Of a stretch of DNA of 64,000 nt, positions 30,095 to 42,314 are shown in pieces. The translations under genes and the position numbers were made by a program. The stretch is from contig JASWJB010000238.1 of the NCBI GenBank assembly GCA_032433595.1, positions 1-64,000 on the forward strand, written 5' to 3'. The stretch's first letter is position 1. The number at the start of each line of letters is the position of its first letter. The stretch comes from Conoideocrella luteorostrata (taxonomy: Eukaryota; Ascomycota; Sordariomycetes; Hypocreales; Clavicipitaceae). The notes below the pieces were generated by a model. The model saw only the letters and a program-made list of their open reading frames with translations. It had not been told where the DNA came from and made no database searches.

Positions 30095-33000
30095 AAGAGG
30101 ACGTACAGGCATCAGATATTAGCAAGTGGATCTAACGAGCTCCCTAAACGGTTTGAATATTGGATGATATACAGGCGCTGCAAGAAGCCTCGGATCGCAG
30201 GTCAATCTAACAAGCTCGTTGAAAGATTCAGGCGCTATGGAAGCATCAGATCGCAGGTCAATCTAACGAGCTTGTTGAAAAGGCTCAAATCTCGGAAGAC
30301 GTATAGCCATCAAATATCGCAAGTCAGTCTAGTATGCTCGTTGAAAGGCTGAAATTTCGTAAAACGTACAGGCGCTTTTAAAGCACAGACATCGCAGGTC
30401 AATCTAACAAGCTTATTAAAAAGGCCCAGATCTCGGAAAACGTACACTGCAAGAAGCATCAGATATTGCAAGGCAGTTAACGAGCTTGTTGAAAAGCACA
30501 AATCTCGGAAGATGTACAGGCATGGAATACAGTAAGTCGATCTGACGAAGACGTTGAAAGGCTCAAATCTCGGAAGACGTACAGCCTGCAAGAGGCATCA
30601 GTTATCGCCAGTTGGTTAACAAGCTTGTTGTAAGGCTCAAATCTCGGAAAACGTACAGGCTACAAGGAGCTCGTGGAAAGGTTTCAATCTCGGAAGACGC
30701 ACACGGGCTGCAAGAAGCATCAGACATTGCAAGTCAGTTGACGGGATCGTTGAAAGGTTCAAATATCGGAAGACATACAGGCTGCAAGAAGCATCAGATG
30801 TTGCAAGTCAGTTAACGAGCTAGTTAAAAGGTCTGAATTCCGCAAGACGTACAGGCTGGCAGAAGCATCAGACATGGCAGCCGACCTGACGAGCGCGACG
30901 AAAAGACTTAAATCGGAAGAAGATATACAGGTTGCAAGAGGCATCAGATATCGCCAGTAAGTTGACAAGCTTGCTATAAGGCTGAAATCTCGGAAGACGT
31001 ACAAGCATGAAATAGCGCAAGTCGATATGACGAAGACGTTGAAAGGCTCCAATCTCGGAAGACGTGCAGGCTCTGCAAGAACCATCGGACATGGCAGGTT
31101 AATCTGACGAGCTTGCTAAAAGGCTCAAATCTCGTAAGATGTGCAGCGCAGGCTGCAAGAAGCTGGTGGAAGTGTTTTAATCTCAGAAGACGTACGGGCT
31201 GCAAGTAGCTCGTGGAAAGGTTTCAATCTCGGAAGACGTACGGGCTACAAGGAGCTCGTGGAAAGGTTTTAATCTCGGAAGACGTACGGCCTGCAAGAAG
31301 CATCAGACATTGCAAGTTAGTTGAGCTCGTTGAAGGGTTTAAATATTGGAAGACGTACAGGCATGAAATAGCGCAAGTCGATCTGACGAAGACGTTGATA
31401 GGCTCAAATCTCGGAAGACGTACGGACTGCAAGGATCTCGTGGAAAGGTTTCAATCTCGGAAAACGTACGGGCTGCAAGAAGCTCGTGGAAGGGCTTCAA
31501 TCCCGGAAGACGTACGGGCATAAAATACCGCAAGTCGATCTGACGAAGATGTTGAAAGGCCCAAATCTCGGAAGACGTGCTGTGTAGGCTGCAAAAAGCT
31601 CGTGGAAATGTTTCAATATCGGAAGACGTACGGGCTGCAAGGAGCTCGTGGAAAGGCTTAAATCTCGGAAGACGTACAGGCATGAAATACCGCAAGTCAA
31701 TCTGACCAAGAAGTTGAAAGGCTCAAATATCGGAACACGTACAGGCTGTGGGGGCTCGTGGAAATGTTTCAATCTCGGAAGACATACGGGCCACAAGGAG
31801 CTCGTGGAAGGGCTTCAATCCCGGAAGACGTACGGGCTACAAGGAGCTCGTGGAAAGGCTCAAATCTCGAACGATGTACAAGCATGAAGTACTGCAAGTC
31901 GATCTGACGAAGACGTTGACAGGCTCAAATCTCGGAAGACGTGCTGTGCAAGAAGCTAGTGGAAGGGTTTCGATCTCGGAAGACGTACGGACTGCAAGAA
32001 GCTCGTGGAAGGGCTTCAATCCTGGAAGGCGTACTAGCTGCAAGGAGCTCGTTGAAAGGTTCAAATCTCGAATGACGTACGTGCAGGCTGCAGGAAGCAT
32101 CGGATATCGCAGGTCATCCGTCTGACGAGCTTGTTGAAAAGCTTAAATCTCGGAAGACGTACAAGCATGACATATCGCAAGTCGATCTAACGAAGACATT
32201 GAAAGGCTTAAATCTTGGAAGATGTACAAGCATGAAATACCGCAAGTCGATTTGACAAAGACATTAAAAGGCTTAAATCTCGGAAGACGTGCAGTGCGTG
32301 CTGCAAGAAGCTGGTGGAAAGGTTTTAATCTCGGAAAACGTACGGGCTGCAAGGAGCTCGTGGAAAGGCCCAAATCTCTGAAGATGTACAAGCACAAAAT
32401 ACCGCAAGTCAATCTAACGAAGACGTTGAGAGGTTTAAATCTCGGAAGGCGTACGGCTGCAAGGAGCTCGTGGAAAGGTTTCAATCTCGGAAAACGTACG
32501 GGCTGCAAGAAGCTCGTCGAAGGGCTTTAATCCCGGAAGACATATAGGCTGCAAGAAGCATCAGAGATTGCAGGTTAGTTGACGAACTCGTTGAAAGGAA
32601 TATCGGAAGACATACAGGCTGCAAGAAGCATCAGAAAGAAGCATTAGGTATTGCAAGCCAGTTAACGGGCTCGTTAAAAGGTTTACGTATCGGAAGACGT
32701 GCAGGCATGAAATAGCGGAGGTTGATCTGACGAAGACGTTGACAGGCTTAAGTCTCGGGGGATCTATAAGCATGAAAGACCGTAAGTCGATCTGACGAAG
32801 TCGTTGAAAGGCTCTAATTTCGGAAGACGTGCAGTGTAGGCTGCAAGAAGCTCGTGGAAAGGCTTAAATCTCCGAAGATGTACAAGCATGAAATTCCGCA
32901 AGTCGGTCTGACGAAGACGTTAGAAGGCTCTAATCTCGGAAGACCTGCAGGCTGCAAGAAGCTCGTGGAAGGGTTCAATCTCGGAAGACGTGCAGTTCAT

Positions 33001-33560
33001 GCTGCAAGAAGCTGGTGGAAGGGTTATAATCTCGGAAGATGTACAGGGTGCAAGGATCTCGTGGAAAGGCTTAAATGTCGGAAAATGTATAACTATAAAA
33101 AACCGCAAGTCAATCTGACGAAGACGTTGACAGGCTCAAATCTCGGAAGACGTACAAGCGTGAAATAGCGCAAGTCAATCTGACAAAGACGTTAAAGGCT
33201 TAAATCTCGGAAGATGTGCAGACTATAAGGATCTCGTTAAAAGGTTTCAATCTCGGAAGATGTGCAAGCTTCAAGGAGCTCGTTGAAGGGTTTCAATCTC
33301 GGAAGACGTAAGGACTGCAGGGAGCTCGTTGAAAGGCTTGGATCTCCGAAGATGTACAAGCATGAAATACCGCAAGTCGGTCTGACGAAGACGTTGGAAA
33401 GGTTCCAATCTCGGAAGACGTACAGGATCTGCAAGAACCATCGGACATTGCAGGTTAATTTGACGAGCTTGTTGAAAAGCTCATATCTCGGAAGACGTAT
33501 AGGTTGCAAGGAGCTCGGAAGACGTACGGGCTGCAGGAAGCATTAGATCTCGTAATCTAA
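30095..33560 (+). repeat. S satellite block 3 (largest)
   Basis: About 3.4 kb of tandem S units. Blocks dominated by the 46-bp form (GGGCTGCAAGGAGCTCGTGGAAAGG) alternate with blocks of the 65-bp form (CAAGCATGAAATACCGCAAG). Local runs of the same subtype suggest unequal exchange. It ends CATTAGATCTCGTAATCTAA, where a solo LTR interrupts the S-to-T junction. Confidence 0.92.
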
Positions 33561-33755
33561 TGTGGGTTGCACAGGGCTGTGCAATGATCTAGATTATCGG
33601 CTTCAAATGCAATATATTCAATAATAGTCAGGTCTATCTAGAAGAGAAAACAAGTCAAGATAAAATGCCTACGATACCCGTATAAATAGGGTGGCCGAAA
33701 GGTGACCACGTGACGATATCCGTGCTCTTGTTGTGTGCTTGGCGGCATTCCAACA
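33561..33755 (-). mobile_element. Solo LTR, family 1, copy 3 (reverse), with perfect target duplication
   Basis: The 195-bp sequence runs from TGTGGGTTGCACAGG to GGCGGCATTCCAACA and is flanked on both sides by TCTAA (33556-33560 and 33756-33760). It keeps the TATAAATAGGGTGGCCGAAA and GGTGACCACGTGACG motifs. The uninterrupted target exists at 40138-40170 (GGATCTCGTAATCTAAGGAC), which proves both the element's ends and the insertion. Confidence 0.95.
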
Positions 33756-35018
33756 TCTAAGGACAATAAATCGTGCCCATAGGTCAGCATTTTAGTCAGG
33801 AAGACGGTTACAACTAGAGCAGTCGGCAGAGGGGAAAAGTTAGCACTCACGAGAGGGAAGAGTCAGCCGATAATAACTATAATGCCGCTGCTGCTAATAA
33901 CGATGTGCTGCCCACGCAAGAAATGTCGCTGTTGCTGGTGCTGATAATAATGCCGTTGCCGCTGATGGGGATGTTCGGCCCTCGCAAGAAATGTCGCTGC
34001 CGCCGTTGCTGCTGCTAATGATGGCCACAGGTTAGAATTCTGGTCACGATGGTAGAGCTCGAGAGGGGGAAGATTTACCTGATAATGATGATAATGATGA
34101 TGCTGCCGCTGCTGCTGATAATGATGATAATGCCGTTGCTGCTGGTGATGTCGCTGCTCGCGATGAGGATGTTTTGCCCGCGGAAGAAATGTTGCTGCCC
34201 ACGCAAGAAAGGTCGCTGCTGTTGCTGCTGCTGATGATGATGACGTTGCTACTGATGCCGCTGCTGCTGTTGATGCTGCTGATTATGCCGCTGCTGCTGA
34301 TGACGATGTGCTGCCCATGCAAGAAAGATGGCTGCTGCTGTTTCTGCTGCTGCTCATGATGCCGCCGCTGCTGTTGCTGGTGATGATGAGGATAATTCCG
34401 CTGCTGCCGATGGGGATGTTCTGCCCTCGCAAGAAATGTCGCTGCTGCTGCTGATGATGATGCTGCTGCTATTGATGATGGCCACAGGCCAGGATTTCGG
34501 TCGCGACGGTAGCGGTCGGTCGGGGGAAACGTCATATGATGCCGCTGCTGCTGCTGATGATGATTATGATGGCCACTGGGCCGGATTCTGGTCACGATCC
34601 TCGCGGTCGGTCGGGGGAAAAGCCAGATAATGCTGCTGCTGATGATGATGAAGATGTTGCTGCTGCACACGCAAGAAATGTCGCTGCTGCCGCTGATGCT
34701 GAAGATTCTGCTGAAGATTCTGCTGCTATTGATGATGGCCACAGGTCGGGATTATGGTCACGATGGTAGCGGTCGGTCGTGGGAAACGTCAGATGATGCC
34801 GCTGCTGCTGCTGCTAATTATAATAGCCACAGGTTAGGATTCTGGTCACGATAGTAGCGTTGGGAGGGGGAAAAGTCACCTGTTAATGATAATGATGATG
34901 CTGCTGCTGCTGATGGCCAAAGGTTAGAATTCTGGTCAAAATAGTAGAGGTCGGGAGGGGAAGATTCACCTGATGAAGATGATGATGATGCCGTTGATGA
35001 TGCCGCCGCTCGTACGTA

Positions 35019-35135
35019 CGAGCGCAGCGAGGCCGGGGGTTTGGGGGCGGGCCCCCATGATATCCAGTCGGTGTACACAACAATGCGTTGATGATATGGG
35101 GGCAAGCCCCCAAACCCCCGGCCTCGCTGCGCTCG
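35019..35135. mobile_element. Palindromic MITE, copy 5 (complete)
   Basis: Left end CGAGCGCAGCGAGGCCGGGG, core CCAGTCGGTGTACACAACAA, right end CCCCCGGCCTCGCTGCGCTCG. Flanks are CCGCCGCTCGTACGTA on the left and TTGCTGCTGCTGATGA on the right, nearly identical to those of copies 2 and 9. Confidence 0.9.
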
Positions 35136-37489
35136 TTGCTGCTGCTGATGATAATGTCGCCGCCGCTGATAACAATAATGGCCATAAGTCAGGATTTCGG
35201 ACAAGTTTCTCGTTAAGATGGCGGCGGTCGGGAGCGGGAAAAGTTAGATGTTGCTGCCACGCCGCCGTCAGTACTTGAGAGACGTGAAAAGTCAGCACTC
35301 GGAAGAGGAAAGACTCACCTGATAATAATGATGATACCGGTGCTGCTGAGAATGTTAACGCCGCCGCTGCTGCTGATGCCGCTGGCTACAGGTTGGGATT
35401 CCGGTCGGGATTTTGGTTGCGATAGTATTGGTCGGGAAGGTGAAAAGCGAGCCGATGATGATGTCGCCGTCTGCCACAGGTTGGGATTTCGGTCGGGATT
35501 CTGGTCACGACAGTAGTGGTCGTCAGGGGGGAAATTCAGATGCTGCTAATGTTGCTGTTGACGGTGATGATGCTGTTGCTGCTGTTGATGTTCTGCCCAC
35601 GTAAATAATGTTGCTGCTGCTGATGATGATGGCCACAAGTCAGGATTCCGGTCGGGATTCTGGTCGCTATAGTAGTGGTCGGTCGGAGGGGAAAAAACCT
35701 GCTGATGATGATGCCGCTGTTGCTGCTAATGACGATGGCCATAGGTTAGAAATCTGGTCACGATAGCAGCGGTCGGGAGGGGGAAAAGTCACCTGAAAGT
35801 AATAATGCTGCCGCTGCTGGTGATGCCGCTGCTGGTTATGAGGATGTGTTGCCCGTGCAAGAAATGTCGCTGCTGGTGGTGATGATGATGCCGTTGCTGC
35901 TGCTGCTGCTTCTGATGATGGCGTTGCTGCTGATGGGGATGTTCTGCTCACACAAGAAATATCGCTGATGCTGCTAATAACGATGTGCGGCCCACGTAAG
36001 ACATATCGCTGCCGCCTCCGTTGCTGATGATGGCCACAGATTAGAATTCTGGTCACGATAGCAGCGATCGGGAGGGGGGAAAGTCACCTGATAAAGATGA
36101 TGCTGCTGGTGGTGGTGATGATGACAATGCCGTTGCTGCTGCCGCTGCTGCTGTTTCTGATTGTGAGAACAATTCCGCTGCTGCTGCTGGTGATGATGAT
36201 GACGCCGCCGCCGCTGCTGATGAGAATGTTGCTGCCCACGTGAGAAATGCCGCTGCTGCTGCTGATGATGCAGATGCCGCCGCCGCCGCCGCCGCTGATG
36301 ATGATGATGATGCCGCGTATGATGCCACCGCTGATGATGCCGCTGCTGCTGGTTATGATGCCGGTGATGCTGCCGTTGCTACTGATTCTGGACACACATC
36401 AGGATTCTCATCACGATAGTCGCGGTCGGGAGGGGGAAAAGCCAGACGTTGCTGCCACGCTGCTGTTAGTACTTGAGAGAGGTGAAAAGTCGGCACTCGG
36501 AAGAGGGAAGACTCAGCTGATAATGATGATGATGCCGGTGCTGCTCAGGATGTTGACGCCGCTGATGCCGCTGTTGAGGATGATGTCAATGCCGCCGCCG
36601 CCGCCGACGATGATGATGATGATGATGATGCTGCCACGGATGACGCCGCCGCCGATGATGTCGATAATCCCGCTGCCGCTGCTGACGAGAATGTTGCTGC
36701 CCGCGTGAGAAGTGCCGCTGCTGTTGATGATGCCACGAATGGTGCTGCCGCCGATGATAATGTCGCTGCTGCTAATGAGGATATTCTGCCCGCGTAGTAA
36801 TGTTGCTGCTGCTGCTGATGATGACGATGTGCTGCCCACGCAAGAAATGTCGCTGCCGCCACCAACAATGATAGCCACAGGTCAGCATTCCGCTCAGGGT
36901 TCTAGTGACGAGTGTAGCGGTCGGGAATGGAACAGTCAGCTCATGATGATACCGCTGCTTCTGATGAGAATGTTGCTGCCCGCGTGAGAAATGCCGCTGC
37001 TGTTGATGATGCCACGAATGGTGCTACCGCCGATGATGATGATGCTGCTGCTGCTGCTGCTGCTGATGCCGTTGCTGGTGATGAGAATGTTGCTGCCTAC
37101 CCAACAAATGTCGCTGCTACTGCTGCTGCTGATGATGATGATGATGCCGTGGCTGCTTCTGATGCTGCCGCTTGCTGCTGATAATGATGATGGCCACATG
37201 TCGGGATTCCGGTCGGGTTTCTAATCACGATCGTAGAGTTCGGGAGGGAAAAAAGTTGGCCACTGATGATGATGCTGCTGCTGCTAATGGCCAAAGGTTA
37301 GAATTCTGGTCACAATAGTAGAGCTCGGGAGGGGAAGATTCACCTGATGATGATGATGCTGCTGCTGTCGCTACTTCTGAAGATGATGCCGCTGCTGCTG
37401 TTGCTGATAATGAGGATGATTCCCCTGGTGCTGCTGCTGCTTCTGATGATGATGCATGTTCCGCCCACGTAAGTAATGTTGATGCTACT

Positions 37490-37570
37490 ATGATATCCAG
37501 TCACGGTGTACACAACAATGCGTTGATGATATGGGGGCAAGCCCCCAAACCCCCGGCCTCGCTGCGCTCG
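37490..37570. mobile_element. Palindromic MITE, copy 6 (left end missing)
   Basis: Begins inside the core (TGATATCCAGTCACGGTGTA), then CACAACAATGCGTTGATGAT and the complete right end CCCCCGGCCTCGCTGCGCTCG. The left terminal repeat is absent. Confidence 0.85.
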
Positions 37571-37946
37571 TTGCTGCTGCCTGGTGATGATGTCGCTGCT
37601 GCTGCTATTGATGATGGCCACAGGTTAGGACTCCGGCCACCATAGTAGTGGTCGGTCGGAGGGGAAAAGTCTGCGGGTGATGATGCCGTTGCTGCTAATG
37701 GGGATGTTCTGCCCTCGCAAGAAATGTCGCTGCCGCCGCTGCTGCTGATAATGATGGCCACAGGTTAGAATTTTGGTCACGATAGCAGCGTTGGGAGGGG
37801 GAAAAGTCACCTGTTGATGATAAGAATGATGCTGCTGATAATAACAGCCACAGGTCAGCATTCCGGTCGGGATTCTAGCCATGGCAGTATAGCGGTCCGA
37901 AGGTGGAAACATCAAATGCTACCGCTGATGATGCTAATGATGCCGT

Positions 37947-37981
<35 letters not shown>

Positions 37982-38057
37982 ATGATGATGGTGGTGGTGG
38001 TGATGATGATAATAATGAGGCCACTGCAGCTGCTAATGCCGTTGCTCCCAACGATTA

Positions 38058-38820
38058 CGAAGCTGCCTACGCAGGAACAGCAGCGCCCACGGTGCAATAG
38101 CAGAGTTTTTTCGGTCGGGGGACCAGCGAGCGAGCGAGCGAGCTCATACGGGGCTGGTACGTAGCACAGAGTAACACAACAACAACTCAGCAGCAATACC
38201 ACGAGACAAGACGGAACTCGGTGCAAAAGATACACAGGGGCGTAGCGTATATAATGACATAAAGGGCAGGCTGCGAAATAAAACACCTGCTGCGTAATCT
38301 ACAAAAAACCTGCCTGGCCGGTCCGCAGGTCAGCAATCAGGGGCTTCCGACACAGTACAACCATAACACTATAACACAACACAATAGCAACACAACGGAA
38401 CGGGACCAAACCTACTGCAAAAGATGCACATGAGCCCAGCTCACACGATGCGATGAAACAAAAGGCATAAATCACATGCCTGGCGTGCAATTAGCTACAA
38501 TGTGCGGCTTATACCAACCGCCATGGCTCAACGACCAGCGCCCGTAGCAGGCCCAAACCTGGCGCAATCGACTCGCAACGACGCAGCGAGCACGATGCAA
38601 TGCAAAGCAGGCCGCTCCCGGCGCGCGCGGCAACTCTGCGGCGGGCAGCGCACAAAATGCCGGCGGGATGCGTGGTTTTTCGCTCGCGTTGTGAGAAAAG
38701 GAGAAGAACTATTCGCGGAAAAGGGAGGAGACTGTGGGACGTCTCCCTTTACTAGGATAGAGACCTTGTAGTAAATACTCTACTAGAGAGAGTATAAACT
38801 ACAAGAGGTGTAGTGTCGCG
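38058..38820 (+). repeat. C element copy 4
   Basis: Opens GCAGGAACAGCAGCGCCCAC, has internal CTGCAAAAGATGCACATGAG and ATGCCTGGCGTGCAATTAGC units, and ends CAACTCTGCGGCGGGCAGCG, AATGCCGGCGGGATGCG, then an imperfect terminal fold-back around ATACTCTACTAGAGAGAGTA (about 38777-38797). It marks where a single C element ends when no inverted partner follows. Confidence 0.8.
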
Positions 38821-38825
38821 TGTCT

Positions 38826-39060
38826 CAATCATGTCGAAGTACGACTCGTAGAACTCACTGGGAGCCGAATCAGGTAGAGGAATCTGGTCAATGCCTCGAC
38901 CAAGGGCTCCGACCAGCAGCTCAAGACCAGTTTCGGTGATTTGGTTCTTGGCACCATGGTATATTTCCCACGTCTAATCTCAGAACTCTGGGTATTTGTT
39001 GCTGTACTTCTCCATGACCTCAAATATACGTCGATGGCGAGTACGACAGAAGCTGTAAGG
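38826..39060 (-). pseudogene. Fragment of an unidentified protein gene
   Basis: One minus-strand frame reads through this segment with protein-like composition: RTRHRRIFEVMEKYSNKYPEF, then a TGA and a TAG two codons apart, then TWEIYHGAKNQITETGLELL and ALGRGIDQIPLPDSAPSEFY. Both stops are one G-to-A step from Trp, as expected for RIP-like decay. I do not recognise the family. The fragment is bounded by C element 4 and satellite S, so it is probably a captured piece of a gene. Confidence 0.5.
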
Positions 39061-39619
39061 AGGTGAGGTGCGGCAATGCGTCTATCCTCGCGATTATCGA
39101 AACGAGAGCGCTTGTGGCCACAGAACAGTTCGCAGGTTTATCTGACGAGCTTGTTGAAAAGCTCAAGTCTCCGAGGATGTGCGGGCTGCAAGGGGCTCGT
39201 GGAAGGGTTTCAATCTTGGAGGACGTACGCCCTGCAAGGAGCATCAGACATTGCAAGTCGGTTGGGCTCGTTGAAAGGTTTAAATATCGGAAGACCTACA
39301 GGCATGAAATACCGCAAGTCGATCTGACGAAGACGTTGAAAGGCTCACATCTCGGAAAACGTGCAGTGCAGGCTGCAAGAAGCTGGTGGAAGGGTTTCGA
39401 TCTCGGAAGACGTACGGGCTGCAAGGAGCTCGTGGAAAGGTTTCAATCTCGGAAGACGTACAGGCTGCAAGGAGCTCGTGGAAAGGTTTCAATCTCGGAA
39501 GACGTACAGGCTGCAAGGAGATCGTGGAAAGGCTCAAATCTCCGAAGATGTACAAGCATGAAATACCGCAAGTCGATCTGACGAAATCGTTGAAAGGCTC
39601 AAATCTCGGAAGACGTGCA
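39061..39619 (+). repeat. S satellite block 4, left part
   Basis: S units from about 39110, including three nearly identical 46-bp forms in a row (about 39409-39545, GGCTGCAAGGAGCTCGTGGA). Interrupted at 39620 by a diverged solo LTR. Confidence 0.85.
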
Positions 39620-39808
39620 TGTAGGAAGCACAGGGGCTTCTGATTTGACGTCAAAAGGTTCTTGCACGAAGCAATAGGTAAAACAAAGTATTCAATTCAA
39701 TTAGGTCTGTCTATCCAAGAAGAGAAGAAGAAGGGGAATGCCCCCGAGCGCGCCGTATAAAAGAGGTGCGCTAGGGTGGCCACGTGATCTTGACGAGGGA
39801 TTCCAACA
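39620..39808 (-). mobile_element. Solo LTR, diverged relative of family 1
   Basis: Plus-strand boundaries TGTAGGAAGCACAGG and GAGGGATTCCAACA. It shares ATTCAATTCAATTAGGTCTGT, a TATAAAAGAGG box, GGGTGGCCACGTGATC and GGATTCCAACA with family 1, but its other end differs. The flanks GTGCA (39615-39619) and GTACA (39809-39813) form a one-mismatch 5-bp target duplication. Confidence 0.75.
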
Positions 39809-40159
39809 GTACAGGCTGCAAGGAGCTTGTGGAAAGGTTTCAATCTCGAAGACGTACGGGCTACAAGGAGCTCGTTGAAAGGCTCAAATCTCGGAAGATG
39901 TACAAGCATGAAATACCGCAAGTCGGTCTGACGATGACGTTGGAAAGGCTCCAATCTCGGAAGACGTATAGGCTGCAAGAGGCATTCGATACCACAAGAC
40001 GATCTAACGAGCTCGTGAAAGGTTTAAATATCGGAAGACGTATAGGCTGCAAGAGGCATTCGATACCACAAGACGATCTAACGAGCTCGTGAAAGGTTTA
40101 AATATCGGAAGACGTACGGGCTGCAAGAAGCATTGGATCTCGTAATCTAAGGACAATAA
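39809..40159 (+). repeat. S satellite block 4, right part, with the empty LTR target site
   Basis: S units including an exact-looking tandem duplication of about 66 bp (GGCTGCAAGAGGCATTCGAT, about 39970 and 40045). It ends GCATTGGATCTCGTAATCTAAGG, the uninterrupted version of the site occupied by the LTR at 33561. Confidence 0.85.
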
Positions 40160-40467
40160 ATCGTGGCCACAGGTTAGCATTCTAGTCAGGAAGACAGTTA
40201 CAACTAGAGCGGTCAGCAGAGGGGAAAAGTCAGCACTCGGGAGAGGATACAAGTTGGCACTCGGGAGAGAAAAAAGTTGGCACTTACGAGAGGGAAGTAG
40301 CCGATAATAATGATGATGCCGCCGCTGCTGATGAAGATGTTGCTACAGACGCAAGAAATGTCGGTGCTGCTGATGATGGTAATGCCGCTGCCGCTGCCGC
40401 TGCTGATGATAATGGCCACAGATCGGGATTTCGGTCTGGAGTTTGGTCACGATAGTAGCGGTCGGGA
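40160..40467 (+). repeat. T array 5 (short)
   Basis: Junction boxes (GTCAGGAAGACAGTTACAAC, GCGGTCAGCAGAGGGG), then a GCT/GAT segment with GTTGCTACAGACGCAAGAAATG and GGCCACAGATCGGGATTTCG. It is nearly the same as the segment that truncates the subtilisin pseudogene at 50393. It stops abruptly at 40467 against an inverted C element. Confidence 0.85.
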
Positions 40468-40970
40468 GGGTGTTTGGGCCTGCTATGTGCGCTGGTCGTC
40501 GAGTTGTCGCCGTTGGCGTGGACTGATCTAATTGTTGGCTTTGCGCACGACTGTTTATATCCGGCGCGCTTTTTTCCCTTCCATCTTGTGATTTGGGCTC
40601 TTGTGCATCTTTTGAACAAGGTTTGGTCTTGTCTCGTGGTATTACTGCTGTGTTGTGCTGTGTGGTGTTATTGCGCCTATAAGTCCCCCTGTCACTAAAT
40701 TCCTGGCCAAGTAGGTTTCTCATAGATTACGCACGAGGCGTTATGTTTTGGGCCCTGCTTTCTATTTTACCTTGTGCGCTGGTTTTCTCTGCATCCTTTG
40801 CGCTGGTTATTGTTGTTGTGCTGTGCTTGTTGTGTTACTCTTGTGTTACTTACCAGCCCCCTGTATCGCTAGTCCCGACCAAGCCCTGCTTTCTTTGCAC
40901 CTTGGGCGCAGACCCAGATCTGACATCTGCCTGGTGGGAATGGCTATTCTTGCGTGTGCATCAACATTGC
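40468..40970 (-). repeat. C element copy 5 (inverted)
   Basis: Reverse-oriented C units: GCTCTTGTGCATCTTTTGAA, CGCTGGTCGTCGAGTTG and, at its 5' side, AAGCCCTGCTTTCTTTGCACC. The CTGCGGCGGGCAGCG 3' block is missing, so it is truncated. It begins the inverted block 40468-43010. Confidence 0.75.
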
Positions 40971-41390
40971 CAGCAGCAGCATCATAATTAGCAGCTGACT
41001 CTTCCCACTCCCAAGTGCTAACTCTTCCCTTCTACTGACCGCTCCATCATCATCAGCAGCAGCAGAAGCGGCGGGATTTCTTGTGTGTGCAGCAACATCC
41101 TCCTCAGCAGCAACTACATCGTTATTAGCAGTATTAGCATCATTGCAGTAGCAACAGCATCATCATAAGGAGCAGCGGCATCACCATCATCAGTAACTGA
41201 CTCTCCCTTCTCCTAAGTGCTAGCATTTCCCCTCTCTCGTGCGCTGACTATTTCCTCTCTCCCGAGTGCTGACTCTTCCCCTCTCTAGAGTGCCGACTTT
41301 TCGCCTCTGTCGATCGCTCCTATTGTAACCGTCTTCCTGACTGGAATCCTGACCTGTGGTCACCATCATCGTATCTTGAAGATCTTCATT
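40971..41390 (-). repeat. T array 6 (inverted)
   Basis: CAGCAGCATCATC-type triplets with inverted boxes CTGACTCTTCCCACTCCCAA, TCGGGAG and GCCGACTTTTCGCCTCTGTC. It ends with the inverted S-to-T junction (TCTTCATTGTCTTCAATTTG, TTGCGAGATCTGATGC). Confidence 0.85.
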
Positions 41391-42314
41391 GTCTTCAATT
41401 TGACTTGCGAGATCTGATGCTTCTTGCCATGTCTGATGCTTCGAAAACGACTGCACGTCTTCTGATATTTGAGCCTTTCAACGAACATGCCAGACTGAGT
41501 TGCGATACTCGATGGCTATACGTCTTCCGGAAATTAAGCCTTTTTGACGAGCTCGTCAGCTGACTTACAATACCAGATGCCTCTTGCAGCGACTGTACGT
41601 TCCGATACTAAACCCTTTTCAGCGAGCTTGTCAGATCAACTTACGATATCGAATACGTCTTGCAACCTATACGTCATCCGAGGTTCAAGCCTTTTCAACG
41701 TCTTTGTCAGATCAACTTGCGGTATTTCATGCCTGCACGTCTTCCGAAATTTGAACCTTTGCAACGAGCTCATCAGATCGACCTACGATGTTAATGTTTC
41801 GATTGCGCCTGCACGTCTTCCGAGAGTTAAACCTTTGAAAGAGCTCGTTAAACTGACCTGAGATGTCAGATGCCTGTATAACTTCCGAGATTAAAGCCTT
41901 TTCAACGAGCTCGTCAGATCAACCTGCGATGTCTGATGCTTCGATAGCGCCCGTACGTCTTCCGAGAATTGAATCTTTCAACGAACTCGTCAACTGGTTT
42001 TTGATATCTGATGCTTTGTGCAGTGTACGTCTTCTGTAATATAACAAGGTGTGCCTGTTACTCCAATAGACATAAAAGATCCGTCAATACAAGCGACCGC
42101 TTGCATTGCACCTTACTTCTTCCGAGATTTAAACCTTCAAACGAGCTTGTCAGATCAATCCACGATGTCTAATGTTCGATAGTGCCTGTACGTCTTCCGA
42201 GATCTAAGCCTTTTAATAAGCTTATTAGATCAATTACTTACGATATCCAATGCTTCTTGCAGAGCCTGTACGTCTTCCGAGATTTAAACCTTTTAGCGAG
42301 CTCTTTGCAGCACT
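41391..42314 (-). repeat. S satellite block 5 (inverted)
   Basis: Reverse-complement S units: CCTGTACGTCTTCCGAGATT, TTTCAACGAGCTCGTCAG and similar, about 14 units, more diverged than blocks 3 and 4. Same composition and order as forward blocks when read on the minus strand. Confidence 0.88.

Larger units (their letters stand above)
33756..38057 (+). repeat. T array 4
   Basis: Opens with the junction AAGGACAATAAATCGTGCCC, GTCAGGAAGACGGTTACAAC and GAGCAGTCGGCAGAGGGG. It continues as 4.2 kb of GCT/GAT mosaic with CAAGAAATGTCGCTG, GGCCACAGGTTAGAATTCTG and GGTCGGGAGGGG boxes. It contains two MITE copies. Near 37957-38015 it has GGTGGTGGTGATGATGATGG runs. It ends in the AACGATTACGAAGCTGCCTA junction to C element 4. 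Confidence 0.9.

Noticed and set aside
30095..33560. CRISPR-like array (regular short repeats)
   Set aside because: Units are degenerate and contiguous, with no conserved repeat-spacer alternation. The DNA is eukaryotic with spliceosomal introns and a nuclear tRNA.
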